This document shows, in pieces, positions 20,629-30,965 of a stretch of 64,000 bases of DNA. A model generated the notes under the pieces. That model was given only the letters and a program-made list of their open reading frames with translations. It did not search any database and had not been told where the DNA came from. The stretch spans positions 186,001 to 250,000 of the forward strand of contig JAIVFH010000022.1 in assembly GCA_025765595.1 (NCBI GenBank), read 5' to 3'. The translations under genes were made by a program, and so were the position numbers. This DNA is from Obelidium mucronatum. Its lineage: Eukaryota; Chytridiomycota; Chytridiomycetes; Chytridiales; Chytriomycetaceae. The number at the start of each line of letters is the position of its first letter. Positions within the stretch are counted from its first letter, which is position 1.

Positions 20629-21330
20629 CGCTCTGTGACTTTTTCCCACACAATACTTTTAAGTCCTTCATTTTGCCGAATACATATCCGACATCAATTT
20701 AAACTAGCTGCATGTAAATCCATAAGAGCTTATTTTCTGTCTTACGGTTTGATAAACGATGAATGGAGGAACCTTCCATTGAACTACCAAGCAGTCGCTT
20801 ACGGTGAAATCCTGTCCTCGGAAGATGATTACATTGATGATGCGTCTGTGTGGTCTCTGCGAAATTCAAAAGCTGCATGAGTGATGCAGTTCCTGTTGGA
20901 TTCTTGTCAAGACAACTTACCTCTTCGATGGGCTGTTCAATGCAATCATGTTAAAGTTGTCGAAATGCTTCTGAGAGACCCGTTTGTTGATCCATCAGCT
21001 AAAGGAAATAGCCCCATTCAGGATGCTGCAAGACGTGGCCACGTGGAGATCGCAAAGCTTCTCCTGTGGATGCGACTGCTCAAGGAAATAACGCCATTTG
21101 TAATGCATGTGAACATGGGCATTTGAAACTGGCAAAGCTTCACATTCAATGCGTGTTGATCCATCAAGGAACCGAGATTTGTCGATAGTACTGGCTGTTA
21201 AGAACAGACACACTAAAATTGTGAAGCTCTTGCTTAGAGATTCGAGAGTGGACCCTGGCGTGAGTGGAAATTGTTTGATGTGGATGGCGGCGAAAGAGGG
21301 ATTTACTGGAAGAGGATTTTGTTGGCTGAT
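20629..21330 (+). pseudogene. ankyrin-repeat gene remnant
   Basis: Ankyrin units are visible: DNLPLRWAVQCNHVKVVEML, GNSPIQDAARRGHVEIAKLL, ATAQGNNAICNACEHGHLKL and DLSIVLAVKNRHTKIVKLLL, each with the RVDP/FVDP linker common in large chytrid ankyrin families. A TGA at 20878 and at least two frame changes between 21060 and 21150, with a few linker residues missing, break it. It may be a degraded member of a multigene family lying beside the transposon cluster. Confidence 0.6.
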
Positions 21331-21437
21331 CCAAGCGCTCATCCTGTGCGGTGGCTGGGGTGTGCACGAATTTTCAAAACCAAAGACGAGTTTACTTTAT
21401 TTGAAAAGAGCAAAGAATGAAAAGAATAAAGCTTCCA

Positions 21438-21715
21438 CTACCAAGCACCTCGCGCACTCCCAGACTTTTGACCACTAATCACAAAAGTCAAAATTACAGC
21501 GACTTTTTGCTGAATAATCACACTCCGTCCCTCTCGATCAACAGTCTTCACCCGGCGCCTAACAAAACGCTCATTGCGAACATTGGAGTCAATAGCTTCT
21601 GGTAACTCAATAGCATACTTGTATGGTTCCAATGCTAACTCCCCACTGAAGTACTTGACAATTGCCGCTGTAGCAGGATTTTCGATTGTGAGGTTGTCTG
21701 GATCAACAAAACCAA
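21438..21715 (-). pseudogene. coding fragment of unknown gene abutting the Harbinger element
   Basis: On the minus strand the frame reads GFVDPDNLTIENPATAAIVK, YFSGELALEPYKYAIELPEA and FVRRRVKTVDREGRSVIIQQ before a stop at 21438. Composition and codon use look like real protein. The frame is entered from the transposon boundary at 21716. Across the element, the minus strand at 25131-25160 reads AVWPII in a compatible frame, so the insertion probably interrupted this gene. Family not recognised; upstream exons could not be established because the right flank also holds Plavaka sequence. Confidence 0.45.
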
Positions 21716-21718
21716 TTA

Positions 21719-21736
21719 GAGGTTTGCAGATATTCC
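21719..21736 (+). repeat. Harbinger left inverted repeat
   Basis: GAGGTTTGCAGATATTCC, preceded by TTA; exact inverted match at 25110-25127. Confidence 0.85.
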
Positions 21737-21998
21737 CCAGATCCTTTGAAATCCCCCTAGATCCCGGGATTTTGAAAATCCAGCAAAATCCAGTGGATTT
21801 CCCGTTTTGTTGCAGATATTCCCCTTCCGCATTTTTCAGATCCTCCGAAATCCTTCCAGATCCACCTCCCTTCAAAATCCTGTGGTTTTTAGCTGGATCT
21901 ACCAACGAAACTGAAGTCCAGGTCCGACCCTGGATTTGGGGCAGATTTCTGAAGGATTTATGTAATAAAGACCAATTTATTTGACATCACAAACAAGC

Positions 21999-23416
21999 AT
22001 GGAGCTCTTCCTTTTAAGCTCTGTGGACTCAAACTACTCCAAGTCTCTTGTTCGCAAACGAGCTGCAAGCGATGTCGTTCCATACAATCCAAAGCTTTTC
22101 AGGTTGCTGCTTCCTCCACTGACGTCCAATGCCCCTGCAGTTCGTGGTGAAGACAAGCTCAAGTCACATGAATGGAAGGACGTAAACTTCTATGAAATGG
22201 ATCCTGAAGACTTTCGGAAAGAAGTCCGTGTCACTCGAAGGACATTTGACTTCATTTTACTCCACATCAAACGCCATCTTGAGAAAGGGCCAGATGATGA
22301 CAAGCGGGGAAAGCCTCGAACTCCTGCAAAAGATCAATTAGGCATGTATCTTTATTTTGTATCTACTGGAGCGGCGATGCGGGTTGTTGGGCAGCTATTT
22401 GGTTATGGCATCCACACTGTTGGAGATTCTGTTCGTCGAGTTGCTGTGGCTATTATTGCAGGAGTTTCAAACAGATTATATCTCCCTTCCCGATGTCCAG
22501 AATGACGCAGAGTGGGAGAAAATAGCTGCTGATTTTAGTTTGTTGGGTGGGTTGTGCAATGTTGTCCTTGCTTTGGATGGATATTATGTGCCTTGCAACG
22601 CTCCAGCCAACAGTGATGACAATCTAAAAAAGGAATTCTTGTAAGTGAGTCTGTATTTAAAGGACGTGTTGCTGATTGTCAGTTTCAGGAACCACAAAGG
22701 TTTCAACTCATTACTTGCATTGATGGCTTGCGATAGCAACCATATTATCCGTAGCCTTTACGCTGGATGGCCTGGGTCTGTATCGGATTCAACAGCATTT
22801 GAAACTAGCAGCCTTGGTCAGAATATTGATATGCTTCTCCCACCGCACACTGTTGCTCTTGGGGACAAGATCTTCGCTAACAGCAATAGACTTGTCACAC
22901 CCATAAAGAACGAAATTGGATATGTAAGTGAATTTATTAATATAGTTAGTCTACCATTGAAATTTTTGCTAGCCGCGAAATGTGAGATTCAAACGCTACA
23001 ACAAGAGACATGCAATGACACGTGTCATTGTCGAAAACACCATTGCACGATTGAAGACAAGATTTCGTATCCTGCGGAGTGCCATGGGTGTGGAGCAAGA
23101 GTTGATGGTTGATATTATAATGTCAACAGGAATCCTCCATAACATCTGTGAAATGAAGAATGAGCCGCTTGATGAGGAATTGGTGGAGGAGTACATGCTG
23201 CGAGAGAGGAGAAAAGATGTTGAGAACCACCAAGCGTACTTGGCGACTTTGGAGGATGAAGGAAATTTAGATAGTGGGGATTTATTGTATCTGGAGCCCA
23301 TCATTGATATTAATGTTCCACAGCTATGTGCTGATTTTTCGCTGCGTCATGGGCGCGTTGTTGCCCCAAATTTACAGAGACGTGAAGCAATGGCTGAATG
23401 GTTAAATAATCAATAA
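21999..23416 (+). CDS. PIF/Harbinger DDE transposase
   Basis: Exons about 21999-22640, 22688-22923 and 22973-23416, joining as KEFL/NHKGFNSLLALM and EIGY/PRNVRFKRYN. Catalytic residues sit in VVLALDGYYVPC (D), HTVALGDKIFANS (D) and VIVENTIARLKTRFRIL (E), the DDE_Tnp_4 arrangement. The N-terminal part contains the helix-turn-helix-like GAAMRVVGQLFGYGIHTV. One extra C in CCC at 22489-22491 shifts the frame; without it the protein reads YLPSDVQNDAEWEKIAADF. Apart from that it is intact, so the element may be recent. It acts with the Myb-like protein encoded on the opposite strand. Confidence 0.82.
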
Positions 23417-23501
23417 ACTTTATCTATTCAATTGAATAAGCAATCAACATTTATTTAATTCAAAACGCAATAAACATGTTTTTCCATTCAATAACCAAGT
23501 A

Positions 23502-24919
23502 TTAACACTCCAAGTCATCTTTTGAATCGCTGCTGTCTGAACACTCATCACTGCTCTCCTTTCCCTTCTTTTTCTTTTTCATGAACTGCTGCATCTGCAT
23601 CATCCACTTTTGATCAGCCTTCTTGTCCTTTTTACGCTCCCGCTCTAAATCTTCTTTCCGAAGCTCTCGATCGCGGTTGCGATCTTCTTTTCGTTCTTCA
23701 TAGAGCTGCTTACTGTTTTCGGCTGCGTCTTTTTGCACTTGCTGATTCAGTTCCAATGTTGCCTCCTGGTTGCGAATAATGGCCTCTTCAAATTCAGACA
23801 TCCCCATCATTCTTTTCTTTCTCTTCGATTCTTTTGGAGTTGATATTGCTGGGTTGATGGGAGTGGGAGTGGGAGCGAGTTTCTTCTTTCCTGATGGCTT
23901 GAACTCTTTCTTATTGTTTCCCATGGGGGTCAAAGTAACGGGGGCTAAACAAAAGGAAAGGGCAAGTATTAAAATAATGAAAGTGGGACAATATAAGGCA
24001 AACCTGTAACTGCTGTGGAACTTGAAGTTGCTTGGCCATAGATTTCCAGCGGAGCTTCCAAAAGGTCAGTAAAGGATCCAAAAAACGGAGGCGGAGGATA
24101 ATTGTCCATATTGTTACAAAACGTCAGGTCTTCAGCGTCAGTGTTGAAGGAGTTGGCATCAGGAGTGTCTTGTTCAACATGCACTCCACCAACAGTCACA
24201 GCCGCTTCCACTATTTGATCGATATACCTTGACAACTCATCCTCCTTGTTTTCTTCGCTTTCTGATGCAACTTCGTTTTGGGCTACTTGAGCAACTTTGG
24301 ATTGCCGCCTTAGTGGTGCTGTTCCTGCTCCAGAATCACGGATCATAACAGCCCCGTTCACAACAATACTTCCCCTCATGAAGTTGTTACATTCGTCATA
24401 GAACGGGGGCTTATCTTGGGCTTCAGAACCTGTTCCAATCTTTCCTCTATTTGAATAGAATAATGAAATGATGAATAAAGAATTAAATCAATGTTGTGCA
24501 ATAAAACTCACTGCAGTGACAGGGTAAATTCCGTCACAGCAGACTTAATCTTCTTCCAGCGTGCTGAACACTTTGCTCCAGTCAAGTGTTCAATATTTGT
24601 AGTACTTTGCGGGACATCTTTTCGAATCTGAAAGATTAAAGTTAAATGATCGCAACGACTGTATCCAGCGTAAAGGTACCTGGTCCGCCACTTCAACCCA
24701 GGCTTCAGCAGTATTTTTGCCTTGCGAGAATACTTTGCTATAACGTGACGATACATTCGCCACAAGCTGTCGGAGCATCAGGTCAGTCCATGGCACTGTG
24801 TACGTTGTTGGAGTTTCTTTAATCTTCTTTCCCTTCTTCTTGTCCTTCTTAGATCTCTTAGCAGGTGGAGAAGAGCTGGCCTCACTGTCTGAGGACTCCG
24901 CTTTCTTTTTTGGGGCCAT
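23502..24919 (-). CDS. Myb/SANT-like DNA-binding protein of the Harbinger element
   Basis: Starts at 24919 with a Lys/Ser-rich N terminus (KKKAESSDSEASSSPPAKRS) followed by a trihelix-type domain (YTVPWTDLMLRQLVANV, AWVEVADQ, then IRKDVPQSTT, CSARWKKIKSAVTEF) spread over two exons, and a third exon with DKPPFYDECNNFMRG. The last exon (23502-23933) is strongly charged and coiled (YEERKEDRNRDRELRKEDLE) with a Lys run and an acidic Ser/Asp tail. Harbinger transposition needs such a partner for nuclear import and end recognition. All exon junctions examined are GT-AG and in phase. Confidence 0.8.
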
Positions 24920-25109
24920 TGTTGAAGTGAAGACGCGACTTCACATCTATGATCTGTTTTATAGATTTAAACTAATAATGAGATTTTGAAATGGAATTTA
25001 TGAAATCCAGCCCAAATCCAGCTGGATAAATCCACTTGAGTCTAAAATCCTGCAGAGGTGGATCTTGCTGGAAGGATCTCTGCAGGATCTGAAATCCGCT
25101 GTTAAATCC

Positions 25110-25127
25110 GGAATATCTGCAAACCTC
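25110..25127 (-). repeat. Harbinger right inverted repeat
   Basis: Reverse complement of 21719-21736, followed by TAA. Confidence 0.85.
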
Positions 25128-25341
25128 TAATGGGCCAAACAGCTATTACAAGGTAATATCAAATTTGATTGCTTTAGTGATTGGTGATTCTGACATGTAC
25201 ATTAGAACACTTTCATTTAATCGCAGTCGGCTCCAACCCGAGCATGTTCCCACTTTTAAAACTGGCAAAGATCTGCATCAAAGATTGGATAGCTCAAATC
25301 ACTTGAGTGTGGTAATTAATTGATTTAAATATACCCTTCCA

Positions 25342-27356
25342 ATGTTTAACATTCCTAAAATTTTCAAGGACTACAAGAAGGCCAACGTCCTGTTGTCAAA
25401 AATCTTGAGCAATCTAGCGACTAAGTATCATCCGCAAGCTCGTGCATATTATCAAAGGCGCCCCTGTTTTCTATACCTTCGGTCAATGTGGGACCTTATT
25501 CGGTTGAGGTTGCAAGACAGTTCGCTGCAGAGCAATTTTGCCTATTGCTTTACAAAGCAATTCAATTCTGCAGGTGAACGCCTTTACGATGAAGCTTACT
25601 CTGGAGACTACTACGAGGTGCTGCAAAACCAATTACCAAACGGTGCTACACCCTTGCTTATAATCTTTTCTTCTGATGCTGCCTTGGCGACAAAAATCGG
25701 AAAGCAGTCTTTTCACCCCTTAATACTGGATTTTGGTATGCGCCTTCTTTTTGACTTGAAACTCACAATTTTACACTAAATAGGGAATATCAAAAAGAGT
25801 CTCCGCAAGAAGCTAAACTCCCGTTCAAGTATCTTGGTCACATATCTGCCCATTGTATCACCCATGAAAAAGAGCGATGTCAACTCACCATTTCTGGCTG
25901 CCTACAGACGTGCTGTTACACACTCTGCGTTGGAGCTTATCATGTTTGACATCAAAGACTGGATAAAGGATGGAGCAGATCTAATCAGTCCTGACGGGCG
26001 ACTCCGCAAATTCTTTCCCTGCCTGTTTAATTTCAATGGAGATTACCCTGAGCAGACGCTATTCTCCACTGTGAGCCCATTGTGCAAGAGTTTTCCAATG
26101 CCGTGCTGTCTTGTTCCAGCTGATTGCTTGAGTGAATGTGGCAAGTCATGTCTGTTCTGGGGAGTGAAAACCACTGAGACAATGACCAGAAGCTTTCAGC
26201 GCTGTATGGCAAAACGGCCATTTTCTGAGGTGGTTCAATCGTTTGCTGTAAATGGGGTTCCCTTTGTTCGGAATGCGTTTTATGACTTGGGACCAACGTT
26301 TTGCATACATTCAGCAGTTACTCCTGATCCAATGCATGCCATTTATATTGGCATATTTGGCTATCATCTCTGGGGTGTGACATCAGCTTGATGTATTTCG
26401 AAGGGAGAAGGACATGAATTTTCCAAAAATGCATACATTGAGCTGCTTTCAGAGGGCGATAACGAGATTCAGCGGATCTGATTCTTTTGGAACGGAGCAC
26501 ATGGAAGCTACACAACAGTTCAATGTTGTAAAAGCATATGCAAGGACAAATCATAAAAACTCGGAGGAGCAAATGATTCGACATGTGACTCGGATGGACA
26601 AGGTGTTTGCTATTAGGCGACTGTTGGCTGGAGATTTTAGCGCAAATCCAGATGAAGCAAGTGGGCCACAAAAAGAGAAGGTTGTTTCTTTAGTTTCCGC
26701 AGTTCCGGCTTTTATATGTGGAATTTGGACTCTCATCTCCCAGCTTATCGAGGATTTGAGCAAAAGCTGAAGCGGTACTTTACCTCACGTGTTCTTTCTG
26801 ATGGATTGGTAAGCATAATACAAATGTTATTAAGTGCTTATCTAATTTGTTTGTTTAGCTTTTGCAATATCAAACATTAAAACTTGTTGATTATGATGAG
26901 GACAATCGTGAGGTTGTGGATTTCATCAGGATCACTGCAAAATCCCAAAACAGCTTCTGCATCTACAGATCCTTATTGGTCAAGCCTCCGCCAATGGAAC
27001 TGGGCCTTGCAGGGACAACATTGTTTGTTGGGAAGCCACTGCGGTTTTTTGCTGTTCCGGTGGAGGGAAACGGCAATATGCTGTTTGCCCTTGTACAGCG
27101 GTATAAGGAACTACCTACTGCAAGCCAAAATGAAACTGGTTGTTTTATTTTGAAACCAGTAACCACAGCAGGGGGTTTCATTATCATACCAGCAGCTGCC
27201 ATTGAGGCGAGAGGTCACATGGTTCCTTATTTTCAGGACGGACAAGAAGGAGGATCTGGGCAGGTTTATTTGAATCCATATGCAGAGAAGTATATTTGGG
27301 CATCAATTGGGAGCAGCCAAGATGCTCCACACTTGTCTGACTCTGAAGAAGAATAG
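25342..27356 (+). pseudogene. Plavaka/CACTA-related transposase, internally deleted
   Basis: Recognisable blocks in order: a region ending NQLPNGATPLLIIFSSDAAL with the IGKQSFHPLILDFGNIKKSL strand after an in-phase intron, LVTYLPIVSP, the VTPDPMHAIYIGIFGYHLWG motif, then NFPKMHTLSCFQRAITRFSG with GTEHMEATQQFNVVKAYART, and a C-terminal exon from 26860. This is the order of fungal Plavaka transposases. The segment normally lying between the PD-MH motif and the NFPKMH block is missing and the frame changes at about 26390, so it cannot encode an active enzyme. The upstream stretch 25223-25312 (SRLQPEHVPTFKTGKDLHQR) may belong to it. Terminal repeats were not found. Confidence 0.6.
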
Positions 27357-27818
27357 TATATGAGTTTATGTCTGATAAAATGGGAATAAATGGAATGGAT
27401 ATGAATAAACAAAATTTAAAATGCATTTGATATTGTGATGTTGGTGGGTTTTGCATTCTTCACATTTAATATGTAGATGTGATGCATTTGCTATTCTTCT
27501 AAAATGAGTACCATATTCTATATTTCCATTTTTATAAATTCCCTGTGTTTAAAATGAACATCAAATGTATTTTAAGCATCTCATATACCATATATGCTTT
27601 TTTATGCATTTGAATGTGTCATACATATATTCCTGATATGTATATTCATGACTCAGCCAGTTTCCAGATGACTATACCTGAGAACAGGGCACGATACTTC
27701 TGAACTATGCATATCTACGAGAAAACAAAAAGGAATATAACGCCTTGTCGATTTAGTGGCGGAATTATGAAATAGAACAATTGGGCGGGAAATTATTGTT
27801 GCCGATTAGTGGTCCACA
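27357..27818. other. AT-rich intergenic stretch
   Basis: Many ATGCATTT and ATATGTAT-type words and no coding signal. It follows the Plavaka remnant and could contain that element's 3' end, but no inverted partner was seen. Confidence 0.45.
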
Positions 27819-27873
27819 TCTGGAAAAAGAACTCATTCAAGAGCTCTACATTAAACAGGACGGCAGTAGGCTT
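27819..27873 (-). pseudogene. duplicated scrap of the MGM1 C-terminal exon
   Basis: The minus strand reads [16 protein letters not shown], against [17 protein letters not shown] in the MGM1 gene at about 28348-28405. The match is about 55 bp with a few substitutions and a short deletion, and it lies on the far side of the CA microsatellite from the parent gene. Confidence 0.7.
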
Positions 27874-27995
27874 TCAAATGTGTTTCACTGGCAGAGTAAA
27901 GCAATGTAACTACGTTTTCTTCCAAAATCACAAAATCACACATCAACAAGAAAGTCAGATGTCTCAACAACTGGAACACCAAAAATGCCACCCAA

Positions 27996-28064
27996 ACACA
28001 CTAACACACAGACACACACACAGACAGACACCAACACACACCCTCTCCTTCTATCTCTCTCACT

Positions 28065-28128
<64 letters not shown>

Positions 28129-28146
28129 CTCTCTCTCTCTCTCTCC
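27996..28146. repeat. CA microsatellite followed by CT microsatellite
   Basis: An imperfect CA-rich part (27996-28042), a perfect CA run of about 57 bases (28069-28125) and then a CT run of about 20 bases. It ends about 35 bp before the MGM1 stop codon. Confidence 0.95.
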
Positions 28147-28182
28147 CCATCTCTCCATCTCTCACGCACAACAAATCCAAAC

Positions 28183-30889
28183 TCAATGTTTACCATTCAA
28201 AGACCGCAACTTCTCCATAACCAGCTCCAAAGTCGCTTTTCTTTCCTGAACTTCCAAATGCTTACGAACCGTCGGGTTCTCATTCGCAAACTTGAGAATC
28301 TGTTGACGATTCAAGTCATAGTACAACTTGTTGTCAACCTCGCGAGGCAACTGGAAAAAGAACTCATTCAAAAGCTCTACATAGATAAACATGACGGCAG
28401 TATACGTCAGCTTTTCAGCTAGGACTTCCAAAAGCGCTTCAGGGCAACACGCCTTGTTGGCAGAGACCCCACACTGTCGAGATCGGAGAGCTCCCAATCG
28501 GCCTTGGAGGGTCGAAATGTGCTTTTGGAGTCTCAATGCCTCGCGGGCGCTGACAAAGAGTTTGGCGTCGCGTTCGGATTCGATACCGAGTTCAGTGGCG
28601 CTGGCCGGGCCTGATTCTGGGTCCTTTTCGTGTTTGCGGATTTGGCTGATGGCGTTTCGGAGGCGGCGGCGTCCGAATGTGGATTTAATGGTTTTCAGTT
28701 CTTTTTCGTCGGCTTGGAGAGTTGCATCAAGGAGGGTGGTGGCGCGCTTGACGCCTTCTTGCCACTCCTGTTCCGTACATTCTACTTCAAATTTGTATGG
28801 TTTGATGGTGTTCTCAACTTGATCAACTGGATAATGTTCAGAAATGAGAAACATATCCCGCAAAAACCGAAAAAGCCAAAATAAAAAAAACTAACCAGTG
28901 ATATGAAATTTCGATCGCAGAATATCGTTACTAAACTGCAAAATTTGGGCTCTCGCTTCAGGATGATGGGCAAATTGATCGGCAGAAAGAATTTGTTCCA
29001 TATTTTGCAGCAGGGAATCAATCACAAGTTGGACACTGGATCTACCCACTCCACTCTTGGTCAGAGAAGCAAAAGTCAAGTCGAGGCGGGTGCCCCAAAC
29101 GGGGTCAATACAAAGCTTGGGAAGCATTTGGACCCGAGGATCGTTCCAGTACACTTCATCACAAATGTCTCGAATACGGTCTTCCAACATGGCACGCACT
29201 TGTTCGCGAACTTGAGGCTTTCCAAATTCCTTCGTGAAAGCCTTGAAGCGGGTCTTTAAGCTATCCATGGCATCAGCAACGTATGATTCGGGAGAGATCT
29301 TGCGGTCATTATAGTGAACCTTGAACTGGTAACGCGCATCGTCCAGTTCTTTTTCAACTTGGTCAACGATGCGAAACAGGTTGCGACCCATGTGCTCTTC
29401 CAAAACTCTCATGAGGCGATTACGGAGAACAGGGGTTCCAACAGAGGAGTTTGATTGCTTGAATTCAGGGTGGCTTTTGAAGAAGGCATCTTCAGAGCGA
29501 ATTAACGCTTGACCAGATCCGCTGGAACCAGCTTTACAGACGACACCAACGTAACCAAGTTGAAGGGGGAAGTCGGGATTCTTGAGTTTAGCAACCGCAT
29601 CAGTTGGATCAATGAGGTCCATTTTTGTGAGTACTCCAATAGTGCGGTGACCATAAGGATCCACTTTGCGACTGGCGCGCAACGCTTCTGAGTTGGCGAG
29701 ATCCACATCTGCAGCACAAACCGCAAGAATAATGTTGTTGTCCTTGATATACAAATCGCAAAGGTCGGCAATTTTTTGTTTCAGAGTAGGAGGTTGGTGG
29801 CGACTGTGAATTTGGATGTAACCAGGCAGATCCACAAGAGTCAAGTCAGGAACATTGGGAGAGTAAATTCGGAGTTCGATAGGGTTCGAAGAGACGCATT
29901 CAGAATCCGGAACAGCTAAACGCCGAGTTAGTTACAGCACAGTAAGGGGTGATTTAAGACAACGAACCAAGATTGAGATCAGTCAAGGTTTTCTGAATCT
30001 TTCGAAAGTCCGAGATCTTTCCGAGGCCAAGTTGAGGAAATTCACCATATTCTTCCTTTGAGTTTTCCGAATGGATAAGAGTAAGCTCGATTGGACGGCG
30101 GGTGACCATGTTGGAACCCCTGCAAAAGGTAAGACACTCAATTAGGGAAGAGCAATTTTTGATCAACGTGGCATGCATGCGTACTTTGGCAGGAACTCGT
30201 GGCCGACGATGGCCTCGAGGACCGAGCTCTTTCCGGACGACTGCGAGCCAATGACGACGATGGACGGCAGCTGCAGGTTTGCGTTGTTGTTGACGGTCTT
30301 GAGCAGGTTGCGCACCTCGATCAGCTTCTTTGTCAGGACCATCAGGTCCTGGTCCGGCGGCGCCATCTGGCCCTGCGGCGGCGGCGACGACGAAGACGGC
30401 GGCGCGCCCCGGGCGGCGCTGACGACGGGGCCCGGCGCCGCAGTGACGGCCTGGAAGGCCTTGACGTTGTCCGCGGTTGCGCCGACGAGCGCGGGCGCGC
30501 CGCCGAGATCGACGTCGACGGTCGGCAGCGCGGCGCCGAGGTCCGGCAGCCGCAGGCCAGACACGTCGACCTGGTCGAGCCAGCCGCGCGCCTGCGCCAG
30601 CGAGTCGCGCACCCACGCGGGCACGGCGTTCTTCGAGACCTCTGCGCAGATGGGCGAACGGGCTCGTCAGAAGTGCGGCTACACACTACGCGCCACACAC
30701 ACACAACGAACCATCGACTTTGTACGCCGTGTATCCGGCCGCTCCCGCTCCAATCCCCACAAGGCCCAGCGACCAGCGCACTACGGCAAACCCAGCCCGG
30801 GGGATGAACAGAAACCCACGCCGCTGCTGGGACTCGAAGCGGAACCGAGTCCGTCCGAACACGCGGGCCGTGGTAGTACGGGTCCACAT
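28183..30889 (-). CDS. MGM1: Mgm1/OPA1-type mitochondrial inner-membrane dynamin
   Basis: Exons 30712-30889, 30185-30641, 29968-30119, 28896-29915 and 28183-28826, all junctions in phase. The N terminus is a mitochondrial presequence ([20 protein letters not shown]) followed by a glycine-rich membrane helix ([18 protein letters not shown]). The GTPase shows [12 protein letters not shown] (G1), LVDLPG (G3) and TKMD (G4), and [20 protein letters not shown], which marks the Mgm1/OPA1 branch. The middle domain and GTPase effector region end in [15 protein letters not shown]. It mediates inner-membrane fusion and crista maintenance. Exon 2 (30185-30641) is strikingly GC-rich compared with the rest of the gene. 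The start lies 76 bp from the divergent DCN1 start. Confidence 0.93.
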
Positions 30890-30965
30890 TGTTTACTTCG
30901 TATTTACTGGTTTAAAAGATCCTTTTTTTTAATAATATTTAAATTTCAAATTAAAAGACAGCAAA
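30890..30965. promoter_or_regulatory. 76-bp divergent intergenic region of MGM1 and DCN1
   Basis: AT-rich (TTTTTTTTAATAATATTTAAATTTC on its plus strand in part), with no other gene; it must serve both directions. Confidence 0.5.

Larger units (their letters stand above)
21719..25127 (+). mobile_element. PIF/Harbinger transposon with two convergent genes, 3,409 bp
   Basis: Bounded by 18-bp inverted repeats (GAGGTTTGCAGATATTCC) at 21719-21736 and 25110-25127. Flanking trinucleotides are TTA on the left and TAA on the right, the TWA-type target of Harbinger elements but differing at the middle base. Inside are a DDE transposase (plus strand) and a Myb/SANT-like protein (minus strand), the classic two-gene layout. 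Subterminal regions at both ends are rich in repeated GATCC/GGATT words, likely transposase-binding sites (inference). Confidence 0.85.

Noticed and set aside
25131..27818. Complete CACTA/Plavaka element with terminal repeats
   Set aside because: No CACTA-type or other inverted repeat pair was found around the transposase remnant, so only the coding remnant is reported.
27809..28422. Open frames through the CA/CT repeat
   Set aside because: They translate dinucleotide repeats (Thr-His or Cys-Val runs) and have no coding signal outside them.
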